Assembly (NCBI GenBank): GCA_964504445.1
Contig: CAZDEO010000015.1
Location: forward strand, 1 to 64,000
Source: JACSRF01 sp964504445
Lineage (GTDB): Bacteria; Chloroflexota; Anaerolineae; Promineifilales; Promineifilaceae
Direction of reading: 5' to 3'
Length of the DNA: 64,000 nt
Part shown: positions 26,524 to 33,546 of the stretch, one piece after another
Layout: every line of letters begins with the position of its first letter
How positions within the stretch are numbered: position 1 is the first letter of the stretch
Notes under the pieces: generated by a model
What the model was told of the DNA's origin: nothing
What the model saw: only the letters and a program-made list of their open reading frames with translations
Database searches by the model: none
Made by a program: the position numbers and the translations under genes

Positions 26524-28773
26524 CTATTCCCAGGGGTAGGGTGTCAGCGGCTGAATGCCGTAGTACAGTTCGACCACACGCCGGAAAATAGGCGCGGCTA
26601 CCTCTGAACCTTCGCCGGCATTTTCCATTAAGACGACGATGGCAATCTCTGGCTCCGTAACCAGCACGCCGTCGGGGCGGGTATAAGGCATGGCCGGCGC
26701 GTAACCAGCAAACCAGGCGTGCGGTTCCCCGCCAGTTTCGCTGGTGCCTGTTTTGCCGGCGACGGGAATAGCAAGTTGGTCCAGGGGCTCTACGGCCGTT
26801 CCCAAGATCTCATTATTTGCGACTCCCCACATTCCCTGGCGAATAGATTCCAGGTTTTCAGAACTCAATGGCAGCGCACCGACAGGTTCCACCGACTGTA
26901 CAGTAACGGGAACGCCATCGCCGCCAATAAAGTCTACAAGTGTCGGCGGCAGCAGCGTACCGTCATTGGCGATGGCCGCCATAACCTGGGCCAATTGCAA
27001 TGGTGTCACCAGTACAAATCCCTGACCAATGCCCATGTTAACTGCGTCGCCTGCTTCCCAGAGCGTGCCTTGAACACTTAATTTGTACTCAGGATCAGGG
27101 ACAAGCCCTGCTGCTTCCTGTAAGGCGTCAATGCCCGCAGGCGTGCCAAAGCCAAACAGACGCGCCATTTGCGGCAGAAGGAGCGGATCTGCTTCGTTAA
27201 GCTGATAAGCGACCTCGTAAAAACAGGTGTTACATGAAGCCATCAGCGCTTCAACCAACGTTAGCGTGCCGTGTCCACCTTCCTGCCAATCATATTTGGT
27301 GAAACCCAATCCTAACCTGTCCCAGGAGCCGGTGCTGGTATATTCACTCTCCGGTGTGTAGAGACCACTGTTTAAGGCGGCGGCCATCGTCACGATTTTA
27401 AATGTTGAACCGGGCGGGTATTGGTTTTGGACAGCCCGGTTGAGTAACGGCCGTTGTGGATCGTTGAGAGCCTCGTTTAGACCGGCGACGGCATGGAGTC
27501 GCAGTGGATCAAAAATAGCAGGATCGTATGTGGGGAAGCTGGTCATTGCCCGCACTTGGCCTGTGGCCACGTCCAGCACAATGACAGCTCCGGCCGAGCC
27601 TTCAGGATGGGTGGTTACGGCCGTTGCCAATGCTTCGGCCACAGCCTGTTGCAGTTCAAGATCAATTGTGGTGTAGACAGACTGCGCCGTACTCTCCGGA
27701 ATAACAGTCACTCGGTTGCCTGCATCATCCTCAATTACCAGCACGTTGCCAACCCCGCTGAGATACCGTTCACCCCACGCCTCCAGGCCGGTCAGCCCAA
27801 CCTGTTCATCTCCCAGGTATCCTTCTGCCTGATAACGCTCAAGTTGTCCGGCCGGAATAAAGCCGGTATAGCCTATAATGTGGGCTGCCGCGCTGCCTGC
27901 CGGATAAAGACGGGCTGAACGCTCTTGAATAGTTAACCCGGCGCCAACGTGAGGCTGAAGCTGGTCGCTGTGGGTGTCCAGCACGTCACCGGTGATATCG
28001 GCGACAGGCCAATTCTGGTCAGGAGCAGCATCCTCGTAGAGAGCTTTTATTTCTCCTGACGTCTGCTCCAGAAGGGGCGCAAGAGCCGCCAGCAGGCCCT
28101 CTTCATTGGCGATTTGGCCGGGGATTACGCCAAGTGTTGCTACGGTACCCTGATGGGCAAGTAAACGACCGTTCATATCGTAGATTTCCGCTCGCGGAAT
28201 GCGCTCTCCTGGAACCAGGCGTAGCAGTTGTCCCGGCTGCAATTCTGGCAAAAGCAATCCCTCATGCCAGACGACCCCCCAACGTTCCTGGTTTTTGACC
28301 AGCTGTACCTGGTGTTCGCGGATGATCTCGCCGGCAACGGCCGTTTGCCAGACAACGCGTACACTCAGTTCGGCTTGGGTCTCATCTCTGGCGACCGCCA
28401 GCAGCTCAGCCTGCACATCTTCCACTGCGGCTGCTGTCATAGCCTCTTCGTAAAAAGTGACAAATGATTGGCTGTCAATACGTGCCTGGCTTTCCGGTGA
28501 CAGCGCTGCATACATTTGGCCGTAGTCCTGCGCTGCCCAGGCACGATAGTAAGCCAGGGCTGTTGCAGCAACAGGAGCAGTTTCATTTGCCGCTTCTGGC
28601 GTGGGGGAAGAAATCGGAAGCGTTGCAGTGGGTGTCGACATCACAGTCAAGGTAGGTGCCGGCTCAAGCGACGGGGTCGGCGGCGCGCTGCGGCGACATG
28701 CGCCTGCCAGAAACAGCAACAGCAGCAAGAGGAAAACGTGCTCCCATCGATTTGGTAAAGAATACATAAACAA
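26524..28773 (-). CDS. Penicillin-binding transpeptidase, MecA-like, lipoprotein-anchored
   Basis: A 749-residue class B penicillin-binding protein. Lipobox-like LAGAC near residue 26, a MecA_N (NTF2-like) domain (~65-185), the PBP dimerisation domain, then the transpeptidase with SxxK motif PPGSTFKIVTM (near residue 455), SxN as MASCNTCFYE, and KTGT (AGKTGTSETG). Catalytic residues are complete. The Ser-Cys-Asn in place of SxN with two close Cys is slightly unusual. It builds peptidoglycan crosslinks. Operator palindrome ~72 bases upstream of its ATG. Confidence 0.93.
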   Translation of the reverse strand: MFMYSLPNRWEHVFLLLLLLFLAGACRRSAPPTPSLEPAPTLTVMSTPTATLPISSPTPEAANETAPVAATALAYYRAWAAQDYGQMYAALSPESQARIDSQSFVTFYEEAMTAAAVEDVQAELLAVARDETQAELSVRVVWQTAVAGEIIREHQVQLVKNQERWGVVWHEGLLLPELQPGQLLRLVPGERIPRAEIYDMNGRLLAHQGTVATLGVIPGQIANEEGLLAALAPLLEQTSGEIKALYEDAAPDQNWPVADITGDVLDTHSDQLQPHVGAGLTIQERSARLYPAGSAAAHIIGYTGFIPAGQLERYQAEGYLGDEQVGLTGLEAWGERYLSGVGNVLVIEDDAGNRVTVIPESTAQSVYTTIDLELQQAVAEALATAVTTHPEGSAGAVIVLDVATGQVRAMTSFPTYDPAIFDPLRLHAVAGLNEALNDPQRPLLNRAVQNQYPPGSTFKIVTMAAALNSGLYTPESEYTSTGSWDRLGLGFTKYDWQEGGHGTLTLVEALMASCNTCFYEVAYQLNEADPLLLPQMARLFGFGTPAGIDALQEAAGLVPDPEYKLSVQGTLWEAGDAVNMGIGQGFVLVTPLQLAQVMAAIANDGTLLPPTLVDFIGGDGVPVTVQSVEPVGALPLSSENLESIRQGMWGVANNEILGTAVEPLDQLAIPVAGKTGTSETGGEPHAWFAGYAPAMPYTRPDGVLVTEPEIAIVVLMENAGEGSEVAAPIFRRVVELYYGIQPLTPYPWE

Positions 28774-28833
28774 ACCTTTCTTTGTGGTAGCGTCACTATG
28801 CCCCAGTCAGGATAGCATGGCTTAAACTAGGAG

Positions 28834-28855
28834 CATAGAGCCAAATAGCCTGTGA
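28834..28855. promoter_or_regulatory. Palindromic operator copy 4 (core GCCAAATAGC)
   Basis: Arms CATAGA and CTGTGA around an imperfect core. A minus-strand TATCCT -10-like hexamer (28809-28814) lies ~30 bases from its centre, aiming at the PBP gene. Confidence 0.5.
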
Positions 28856-28896
28856 TCATCCGTTCAAATAATCTGAAACAAATTATCCAAACCAAC

Positions 28897-28918
28897 AAAC
28901 AAGCTATTTGGCGGGGTA
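28897..28918. promoter_or_regulatory. Palindromic operator copy 5 (core GCTATTTGGC)
   Basis: Second site in the divergent region between the PBP gene and the MsrQ-like gene. A plus-strand TATGTC (28937-28942) begins 29.5 bases from the dyad centre. The rest of the 290-bp gap shows no gene. Confidence 0.5.
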
Positions 28919-29063
28919 GGGGGCGTGTAAACGGCGTATGTCGTAACCAGACAGGATTCTGTAGAATCACTATAGTGCTCCCTGGCGCTAATTCCAAAGA
29001 ATGAATTAAGACCCATTAGCATGGGTACAAACGACAAGCAACTCAATTTATTAGTAGCTGCCT

Positions 29064-29786
29064 ATGGTTAAAAATGTTTATTTGCGTCATTTGTTTGTGG
29101 CCGTACTTGCCCTCTTGTTGGCGCTTCCGTTCTGGTACGGCCGTTTAGATTGGGATCCCGAAATGCGCTTGTGGCGCGCCATCGCTGACAGCAGCTTTCT
29201 ACTATTCATATTCACATTGGCAGTAGGGCCACTCGTTAAACACTGGTCGGCGGCGAGCCGTCTAATTCCCTGGCGGCGTGAGACCGGTATTTGGTTCGGA
29301 TTGATGGCTGTTTTACACGCCTTTCTCGTCTGGCAAGGTTGGGCGCGTTGGGATATCTGGCGATTTTTGGGTTATGAATTTGTTCCTGAACTGGGCCGGG
29401 TGGTTCGCCTTGAACCGGGATTTGGGCTGTCTAACCTGGTTGGCCTGGTGGCGCTCATCTTGACCCTGGCGCTGGTCGCGACCTCTTCTTCGTGGGCAGT
29501 CAATCGATTGGGGGCGTCTGCATGGAAGTGGTTGCATTACAGTTCCTACGCTATCTTTTACCTGGTTGTGTTACACGCTGTATACTTCCTTTTCATCCAC
29601 TATACGCCATCCTTTCACCGTCGTGTTCCGGAAGATCCCAACTGGTTTCGCTATCCGTTTCTTATACTTTCCCTGATGGTGCCTGCTTTGCAGACATCGG
29701 CGTTTATCAAAACTGTCCGAAAACGACAGGCGGCCACGCAACCCCAGGTGGCTTCAGCCCGAAGACGCAAAAAGGTCCGTGTATAG
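29064..29786 (+). CDS. MsrQ-like ferric-reductase-type haem membrane protein
   Basis: A 240-residue protein with about six TM helices of the ferric-reductase-like superfamily. Histidines in SASRLIPWRRETGIWFG and VLHAFLV, plus LHYSSYAIFYLVVLHAVYF, fit paired haem b ligands. MsrQ passes quinol electrons to the periplasmic methionine sulfoxide reductase MsrP; no MsrP is seen here, so its partner may be another exported redox protein such as the Sec-redoxin 68 bases downstream. Confidence 0.82.
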   Translation: MVKNVYLRHLFVAVLALLLALPFWYGRLDWDPEMRLWRAIADSSFLLFIFTLAVGPLVKHWSAASRLIPWRRETGIWFGLMAVLHAFLVWQGWARWDIWRFLGYEFVPELGRVVRLEPGFGLSNLVGLVALILTLALVATSSSWAVNRLGASAWKWLHYSSYAIFYLVVLHAVYFLFIHYTPSFHRRVPEDPNWFRYPFLILSLMVPALQTSAFIKTVRKRQAATQPQVASARRRKKVRV

Positions 29787-29853
29787 TCCAGATATAGTGA
29801 CCCTCATAGATAGATGATGAGTTGGATTTGATCTTTAATCTGTAGGAGGAAAA

Positions 29854-30456
29854 ATGGCAAGAAAAAAAACAAAACGTGCTCGACAGCAGGCAGAGCGACA
29901 AAAAGGTCGGCACCGCACCCGCTTATTGTGGGGCGGAGTGGCCACGGCCGTTTTGTTGGTCGTTGCGGCGTTTGTTGCACTGCGGCAGCCGGATACCGGC
30001 GGCGGCGAAACGGCCGATGACCTGCGCATCGCACCAGAGGTGGGCGCTCGGGCCCCAGATTTTGAACTGGTCACCCACGGGGGCGAGTCGGTCAGCCTCA
30101 GCGATTTTCGCGGCCAACCGGTGGCCGTCATGTTCATGCACACCTGGTGACCGGCTTGTAACGCAAGCGCACCGGCGGTGCGCTCCGCTTACGAAACATA
30201 TCAGGATGATGGATTTGTCGTTCTTTCTGTAAGTATCCAGGAAAATGACGGAGCAGTAGCCGATTTCATCGCTCGCTACGGATTGACATATCCGTTTCTG
30301 ATGGACCGCGACGGCCAGATTAGCCGCGATTATCGTGTTGTTGCTACCCCCACAACCTATTTTATAGGACCGGACGGTGTGGTCATCGACGTGCTGCCCG
30401 GCGTTGTCAGAGAAGGGTGGTTGGAACAAAATATTACCGCCGTTGAAAGTGGGTAA
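29854..30456 (+). CDS. Candidate selenoprotein: TlpA/AhpC-like redoxin with UxxC active site (TGA at 30148-30150)
   Basis: A 200-residue membrane-anchored thioredoxin-fold protein if TGA at 30148-30150 is read as selenocysteine (residue 99). Basic N-terminus, TM helix (~25-44), then APDFELVTHGGESVSLSDFR, the active site MFMHTW-U-PACNAS, and the cis-Pro loop VVATPTTYFIGPDGV. TlpA-like homologues have Cys at this position (WCxxC). The frame continues without shift and every later core motif is present, so it is not a pseudogene by appearance. GTAGGAGGA precedes the ATG. Convergent with the CcdA-like selenoprotein. Confidence 0.85.
30166..30184 (+). other. Candidate bacterial SECIS hairpin of the redoxin gene
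   Basis: Eight-base-pair stem AGCGCACC / GGTGCGCT with apical loop GGC, 24-26 bases after the TGA. Published bacterial SECIS rules ask for a small loop with G among its first two bases, 16-37 bases after UGA; this fits. Confidence 0.7.
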
Positions 30457-30465
30457 TCCAGATAG

Positions 30466-30489
30466 GGCGCATCCAAAATACGCACCCTC
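30466..30489. terminator. Possible terminator between convergent selenoprotein genes
   Basis: Imperfect inverted repeat AGGGCGCATC / TACGCACCCT with G-U pairs in the 39-bp gap between convergent stops. No strong T-run. Confidence 0.35.
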
Positions 30490-30495
30490 ATCTGC

Positions 30496-31347
30496 TTAAA
30501 CGGGGAAGAGCGCGGCAAACACATCGGCCCAGATGGCCAGGGCCAGCAGCCACCCGCCGATCACAATCAGGACGCCACCACTCCAGCGCTTGACAGCGTG
30601 GGTGCTCTGCTTGAGATTGGCGACGACCTGTTCCTGTGCAAAGCTAACGGCCGTTGCCAGGGCAAACAACACCAGTGTCATTGTTAGGGCGGCGGCAGCA
30701 AAGGCTGTAAAAGCGGCTGTGTTACCACCGGTAGTTAGGGCGTGCCCGGCCAGGCCGGCCAGAATGGGTCCCGTTCAGCCAAAGCCAGCCAGAATATAAC
30801 CAAATCCGTACAGGGCCACGCCGACCGTGGAGCGTTCACGGCGCAGGCGAGCCTGGGCGCGCCAAAGCGGCTGTAATATCCTATTTAACCCGGTGATCGT
30901 GAGGGATTTTCCTTGTGCCTGCCACAAGCCAAAGACAATTAGAACGACGCCGACGACGGCGCGCAGAATACGTCCGGCTCTGCTGGTGAAGGTAACGCGG
31001 GCAAAAAGGGGCGCGGCGCCAAGTGTCAGCGCTGCGCCGCTCAATAGTAGAAACAGGGCTGCGCCGGCGGCAAAAATGGCGGCAAAACGAACGAGTCGGC
31101 TGGGAGAACGCCCGTTTTCATCCCCCGCCTCCCGCGCCAGCAGCGTCATCAGCAGCGGAAAGGAACAGGGGGAGAATAATGACGCAATGCCGGCCAGCGC
31201 CGCCAAAATTAACAGGGAGATGCCCGTTTCCGCCGGTAAGTTGAACCGAGGATACAGAACGTAGCCGCCATATCCAATAGCGACCAGCAGGATCAGACCG
31301 GTCACCAACAAGGCGTATTGAATGCGTCTGTTTTTTGTGTTCGTCAC
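30496..31347 (-). CDS. Candidate selenoprotein: CcdA-like membrane thiol transporter (TGA at 30777-30775)
   Basis: A 283-residue polytopic protein if TGA at 30777-30775 is read as selenocysteine (residue 191). First redox motif SLFSPCSFPLL (N-terminal half), second GFGYILAGFG-U-TGPILAG, where CcdA/DsbD relatives have GCTGPIL. The two halves are in frame and complementary; downstream helices are complete. It would carry electrons from cytosolic thioredoxin through a Cys-Sec pair. Start GTG 31347 overlaps the TGA stop of the GDCCVxC gene (GTGA), coupling the two. It is likely the donor of the Sec-redoxin encoded convergently. Confidence 0.85.
30745..30763 (-). other. Candidate bacterial SECIS hairpin of the ccdA-like gene
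   Basis: On the minus strand, stem TCTGGCC / GGCCGGG (seven pairs, two G-U) closes loop GGCCT, 19-23 bases after the TGA. Loop begins with GG and distance is within the known 16-37 window. GC-rich alternatives pair differently, so confidence is moderate. Confidence 0.6.
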
Positions 31348-31556
31348 GCTTTTCTTGCTTCTTGCTGCTGGCTAACACAATGGTGATCACCATAGGAACA
31401 GATAACACAACAGTCGCCGGGCAACGGCCGTAATCTGGCGCCACAACTGGCACACGTATGAAACGCCAGTCAATAATCCAGGGGGATCTCTAGCTCAACA
31501 ACATGATTACATTCCGGGCAGGTCAAGTTGGTGCGGGTAACAATTTGGTCAGTCAT
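31344..31556 (-). CDS. Candidate GDCCVxC selenoprotein (TGA at 31472-31470)
   Basis: A 70-residue protein if TGA at 31472-31470 is read as selenocysteine (residue 29). N-terminus LTCPECNHVVELEIPLDY, then U, LAFHTCASCGARL, and the name-giving GDCCVICSYG. Family members have PTDACQ here, so Sec replaces exactly that Cys. GDCCVxC is a known family name that explicitly includes selenoproteins and is often found in mercury/metal contexts. Reading the TGA as stop would leave a meaningless 28-residue peptide and orphan the GDCCV part. First gene behind a MerR-type promoter; too short for ordinary ORF calling. Confidence 0.88.
31438..31453 (-). other. Candidate bacterial SECIS hairpin of the GDCCVxC gene
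   Basis: On the minus strand, stem GTGCCA / TGGCGC (one G-U) with loop GTTG, 23-26 bases after the TGA. An outer stem CTGGC / GCCAG can extend it. Loop starts with G, and U follows, as in the E. coli element. Confidence 0.72.
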
Positions 31557-31611
31557 GGTTGTATCCTCATCGAGATGTGATTTGGCTACCTTATTCAGGC
31601 AGAGTGAAATA

Positions 31612-31642
31612 AGGATACACTTTCCAGTTGCTGGAATGTCAA
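31612..31642 (-). promoter_or_regulatory. MerR-type promoter of the selenoprotein operon
   Basis: Minus strand: -35 TTGACA (31642-31637), 19-bp spacer, -10 TATCCT (31617-31612). The spacer holds the perfect dyad TTCCAG-CAA-CTGGAA. An over-long 19-bp spacer with a central dyad is the hallmark of promoters distorted by MerR-family activators. The -35 overlaps the stop codon of the merR-like gene. Confidence 0.85.
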
Positions 31643-32058
31643 GCCGCGTGGGGCCTGGCCTGCTCTCTGACGAGATGGCAAACACAGTTTTTGCCATCAA
31701 TGTCATCCGTAGGGAACGTTTCGCCAAGGCGGCGTAGATTGCGCAGTTCCATCTCCATGCGCTGTAATTCGACAATGCGCTGGCTGATTTCGTTTGCCTT
31801 CTCTTCCAACAGATCCAGCACGACCCGGCACGGCGCAATTTGCCGCTCACGTAAATCCAGGATCTCTTGAATATCGTCCAGCGAGAAATCAAGACGACGC
31901 GCACCGGCCACAAGTCTGGCCCGTTCTACGTCTGATGCATCATAGTCGCGGTAGCCGTTTTCCCGCCGCCTGGGAGGCGGCAGCAAACCGATCTTTTCAT
32001 AATAGCGAATCGTTTTGGCGGGCAGGTTTGTTTGCTGGGAAAATTCTTTTATTTGCAT
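31639..32058 (-). CDS. MerR-family metal-responsive regulator
   Basis: A 139-residue regulator: winged helix (IKEFSQQTNLPAKTIRYYEK), dimer helix, and cysteines at 77 (IAPC), 125 and 127 (KNCVC). Cys near 79-82 plus a C-terminal Cys pair resembles MerR/ZntR metal sites more than CueR, which lacks the first Cys. Mercury, zinc or a related thiophilic metal is plausible. Upstream and downstream promoters both carry its likely dyad, so it controls itself and the selenoprotein operon. Confidence 0.9.
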   Translation of the reverse strand: MQIKEFSQQTNLPAKTIRYYEKIGLLPPPRRRENGYRDYDASDVERARLVAGARRLDFSLDDIQEILDLRERQIAPCRVVLDLLEEKANEISQRIVELQRMEMELRNLRRLGETFPTDDIDGKNCVCHLVREQARPHAA

Positions 32059-32080
32059 AGGATCATCTCTTTACCTGTTT

Positions 32081-32111
32081 ATGATATACCTTCCAGTTAC
32101 TGAAAGGTCAA
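32081..32111 (-). promoter_or_regulatory. MerR-type promoter of the merR gene
   Basis: Minus strand: -35 TTGACC (32111-32106), 19-bp spacer, -10 TATCAT (32086-32081). Spacer dyad TTTCAG-TAA-CTGGAA differs by one base per arm from the selenoprotein promoter dyad, indicating the same binder. Confidence 0.82.
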
Positions 32112-32174
32112 GGGACTGTTTTTTTAGGGGGATGCCGTTATGGTGTGGTAGATACCAAAGGATGCAGACGGATT

Positions 32175-33470
32175 ATGAACAAGCAGACAATTTCTCTGGG
32201 ACTCAAAGAAAACTGGCGCCAGTTTACGCTGCTGATTGTCATTAATGCCTTTGTTGGCGCTATGGTGGGGTTGGAGCGCACCGTTATGCCGCTTATTGCC
32301 GAAGCTGATTTTGGGCTGGTTTCGCGCACGGCCGTGCTTTCTTTCATCGCCACGTTTGGCATCATTAAAGCCATCTCTAACCTGTTCGCCGGCGGCCTGG
32401 GCGATCGCTGGGGGCGCAAGCGCATTCTCATCGCCGGCTGGCTGGTGGGTCTGCCGGTACCGCTGCTGATTATCTTCGCCCCCAGCTGGGGTTGGATCGT
32501 TTTTGCCAATGTGCTGCTGGGCGTGAATCAGGGGTTGTGCTGGTCGACGACGGTGATAATGAAGATTGACCTGGTCGGCCCCCAACAGCGCGGGCTGGCG
32601 ATGGGGCTAAATGAATTCGCAGGGTATCTGGCGGTATCCCTGGCGGCATTGAGCAGCGGGTATCTGGCGGCCGCCTACGGGCTGCGGCCGGCGCCCTTCC
32701 TGCCCGGCCTGACGCTGGCGGCACTGGGGCTGCTGTTTTCCATCTTCATTGTGCGCGAAACGCGGCCGTTCACCGACCTGGAGGCGCAGCTTGGCGATGC
32801 GGAGAAACCGGAGGGCGATACCCCCTCTTTTGCCCAAGTTTTGCTGTTGACCAGCTGGAAGAACAAAACGCTCTTTTCAGTCAGCCAGGCAGGTATGGTC
32901 AACAACCTGAATGACGGCATGGTGTGGGGGTTGCTGCCGCTGTTTCTGGCCGGGTTTGGCCTATCGGTGGCGCAAATCGGGCTGCTGGCGGCGGCGTATC
33001 CGGGGGTGTGGGGCGTGAGCCAACTCTTCACCGGGGCGTTGAGCGACCGGATTGGGCGCAAGGGCCTGATTGCCGGCGGAATGTGGGTACAAGCGGTGGG
33101 CATCGGGTTGCTGGTGTGGGGACAGAGCTTTTCCTGGTGGTTAACGGCCGTTGCCCTGCTAGGCTTAGGAACGGGCATGGTGTATCCGACGCTGCTAGCA
33201 GCCATTTCCGATGTGGCCCATCCCACGTGGCGTGGTTCGGCGGTGGGCGTCTACCGGCTGTGGCGGGACGGGGGTTACGCGGTGGGGGCGCTGGCGTCCG
33301 GCTTCCTGGCCGATTTGCTGGGGATGGGGGCAGCCATTGTCGCCATTGGTGCCCTTACTTTTCTGTCGGGCGTGGTGGTAACGGCCGTTATGCGGGAAAC
33401 GCTTCCAGGAGCCGACAGAAAAAAAGCGATGGTGTCAAAGATGGTAAACGACCGTGAGGATTTACGCTGA
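32175..33470 (+). CDS. Major facilitator superfamily transporter
   Basis: About 431 residues with 12 TM helices. MFS loop motif GDRWGRKR (between TM2 and TM3) and its repeat SDRIGRKG in the second half. It is divergent from merR, so the MerR dyad region may influence it too. Substrate unknown; efflux of metal-organic or toxic compounds is one option. Start ATG 32175 preferred to the in-frame GTG 32145. Confidence 0.85.
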   Translation: MNKQTISLGLKENWRQFTLLIVINAFVGAMVGLERTVMPLIAEADFGLVSRTAVLSFIATFGIIKAISNLFAGGLGDRWGRKRILIAGWLVGLPVPLLIIFAPSWGWIVFANVLLGVNQGLCWSTTVIMKIDLVGPQQRGLAMGLNEFAGYLAVSLAALSSGYLAAAYGLRPAPFLPGLTLAALGLLFSIFIVRETRPFTDLEAQLGDAEKPEGDTPSFAQVLLLTSWKNKTLFSVSQAGMVNNLNDGMVWGLLPLFLAGFGLSVAQIGLLAAAYPGVWGVSQLFTGALSDRIGRKGLIAGGMWVQAVGIGLLVWGQSFSWWLTAVALLGLGTGMVYPTLLAAISDVAHPTWRGSAVGVYRLWRDGGYAVGALASGFLADLLGMGAAIVAIGALTFLSGVVVTAVMRETLPGADRKKAMVSKMVNDREDLR

Positions 33471-33488
33471 CTTCCTGTTTCAAAGAAC

Positions 33489-33523
33489 AAAACGGCCGTT
33501 CTCGCGTGAGAACGGCCGTTTTT
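33489..33523. terminator. Bidirectional terminator made of two AACGGCCGTT copies
   Basis: Perfect 15-bp stem: left arm 33489-33503 and right arm 33508-33522 around loop GCGT, each containing AACGGCCGTT, with A-run and T-run on the two sides. It separates convergent genes ending at 33470 and 33547. Confidence 0.88.
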
Positions 33524-33546
33524 AAGAGGAGGAAAAAGAAAAGGGT

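Noticed and set aside
30148..31472. The three in-frame TGA codons as pseudogene-making mutations or sequencing errors
   Set aside because: All three fall exactly at family redox-Cys positions, the frames continue intact, all three have hairpins at the right distance, and no other inactivating change is seen.
30148..31472. General reassignment of TGA (for example to Trp)
   Set aside because: TGA ends many other genes here, such as 4-base ATGA overlaps at 2549, 4920, 6390 and 7714, and Trp is coded by TGG.
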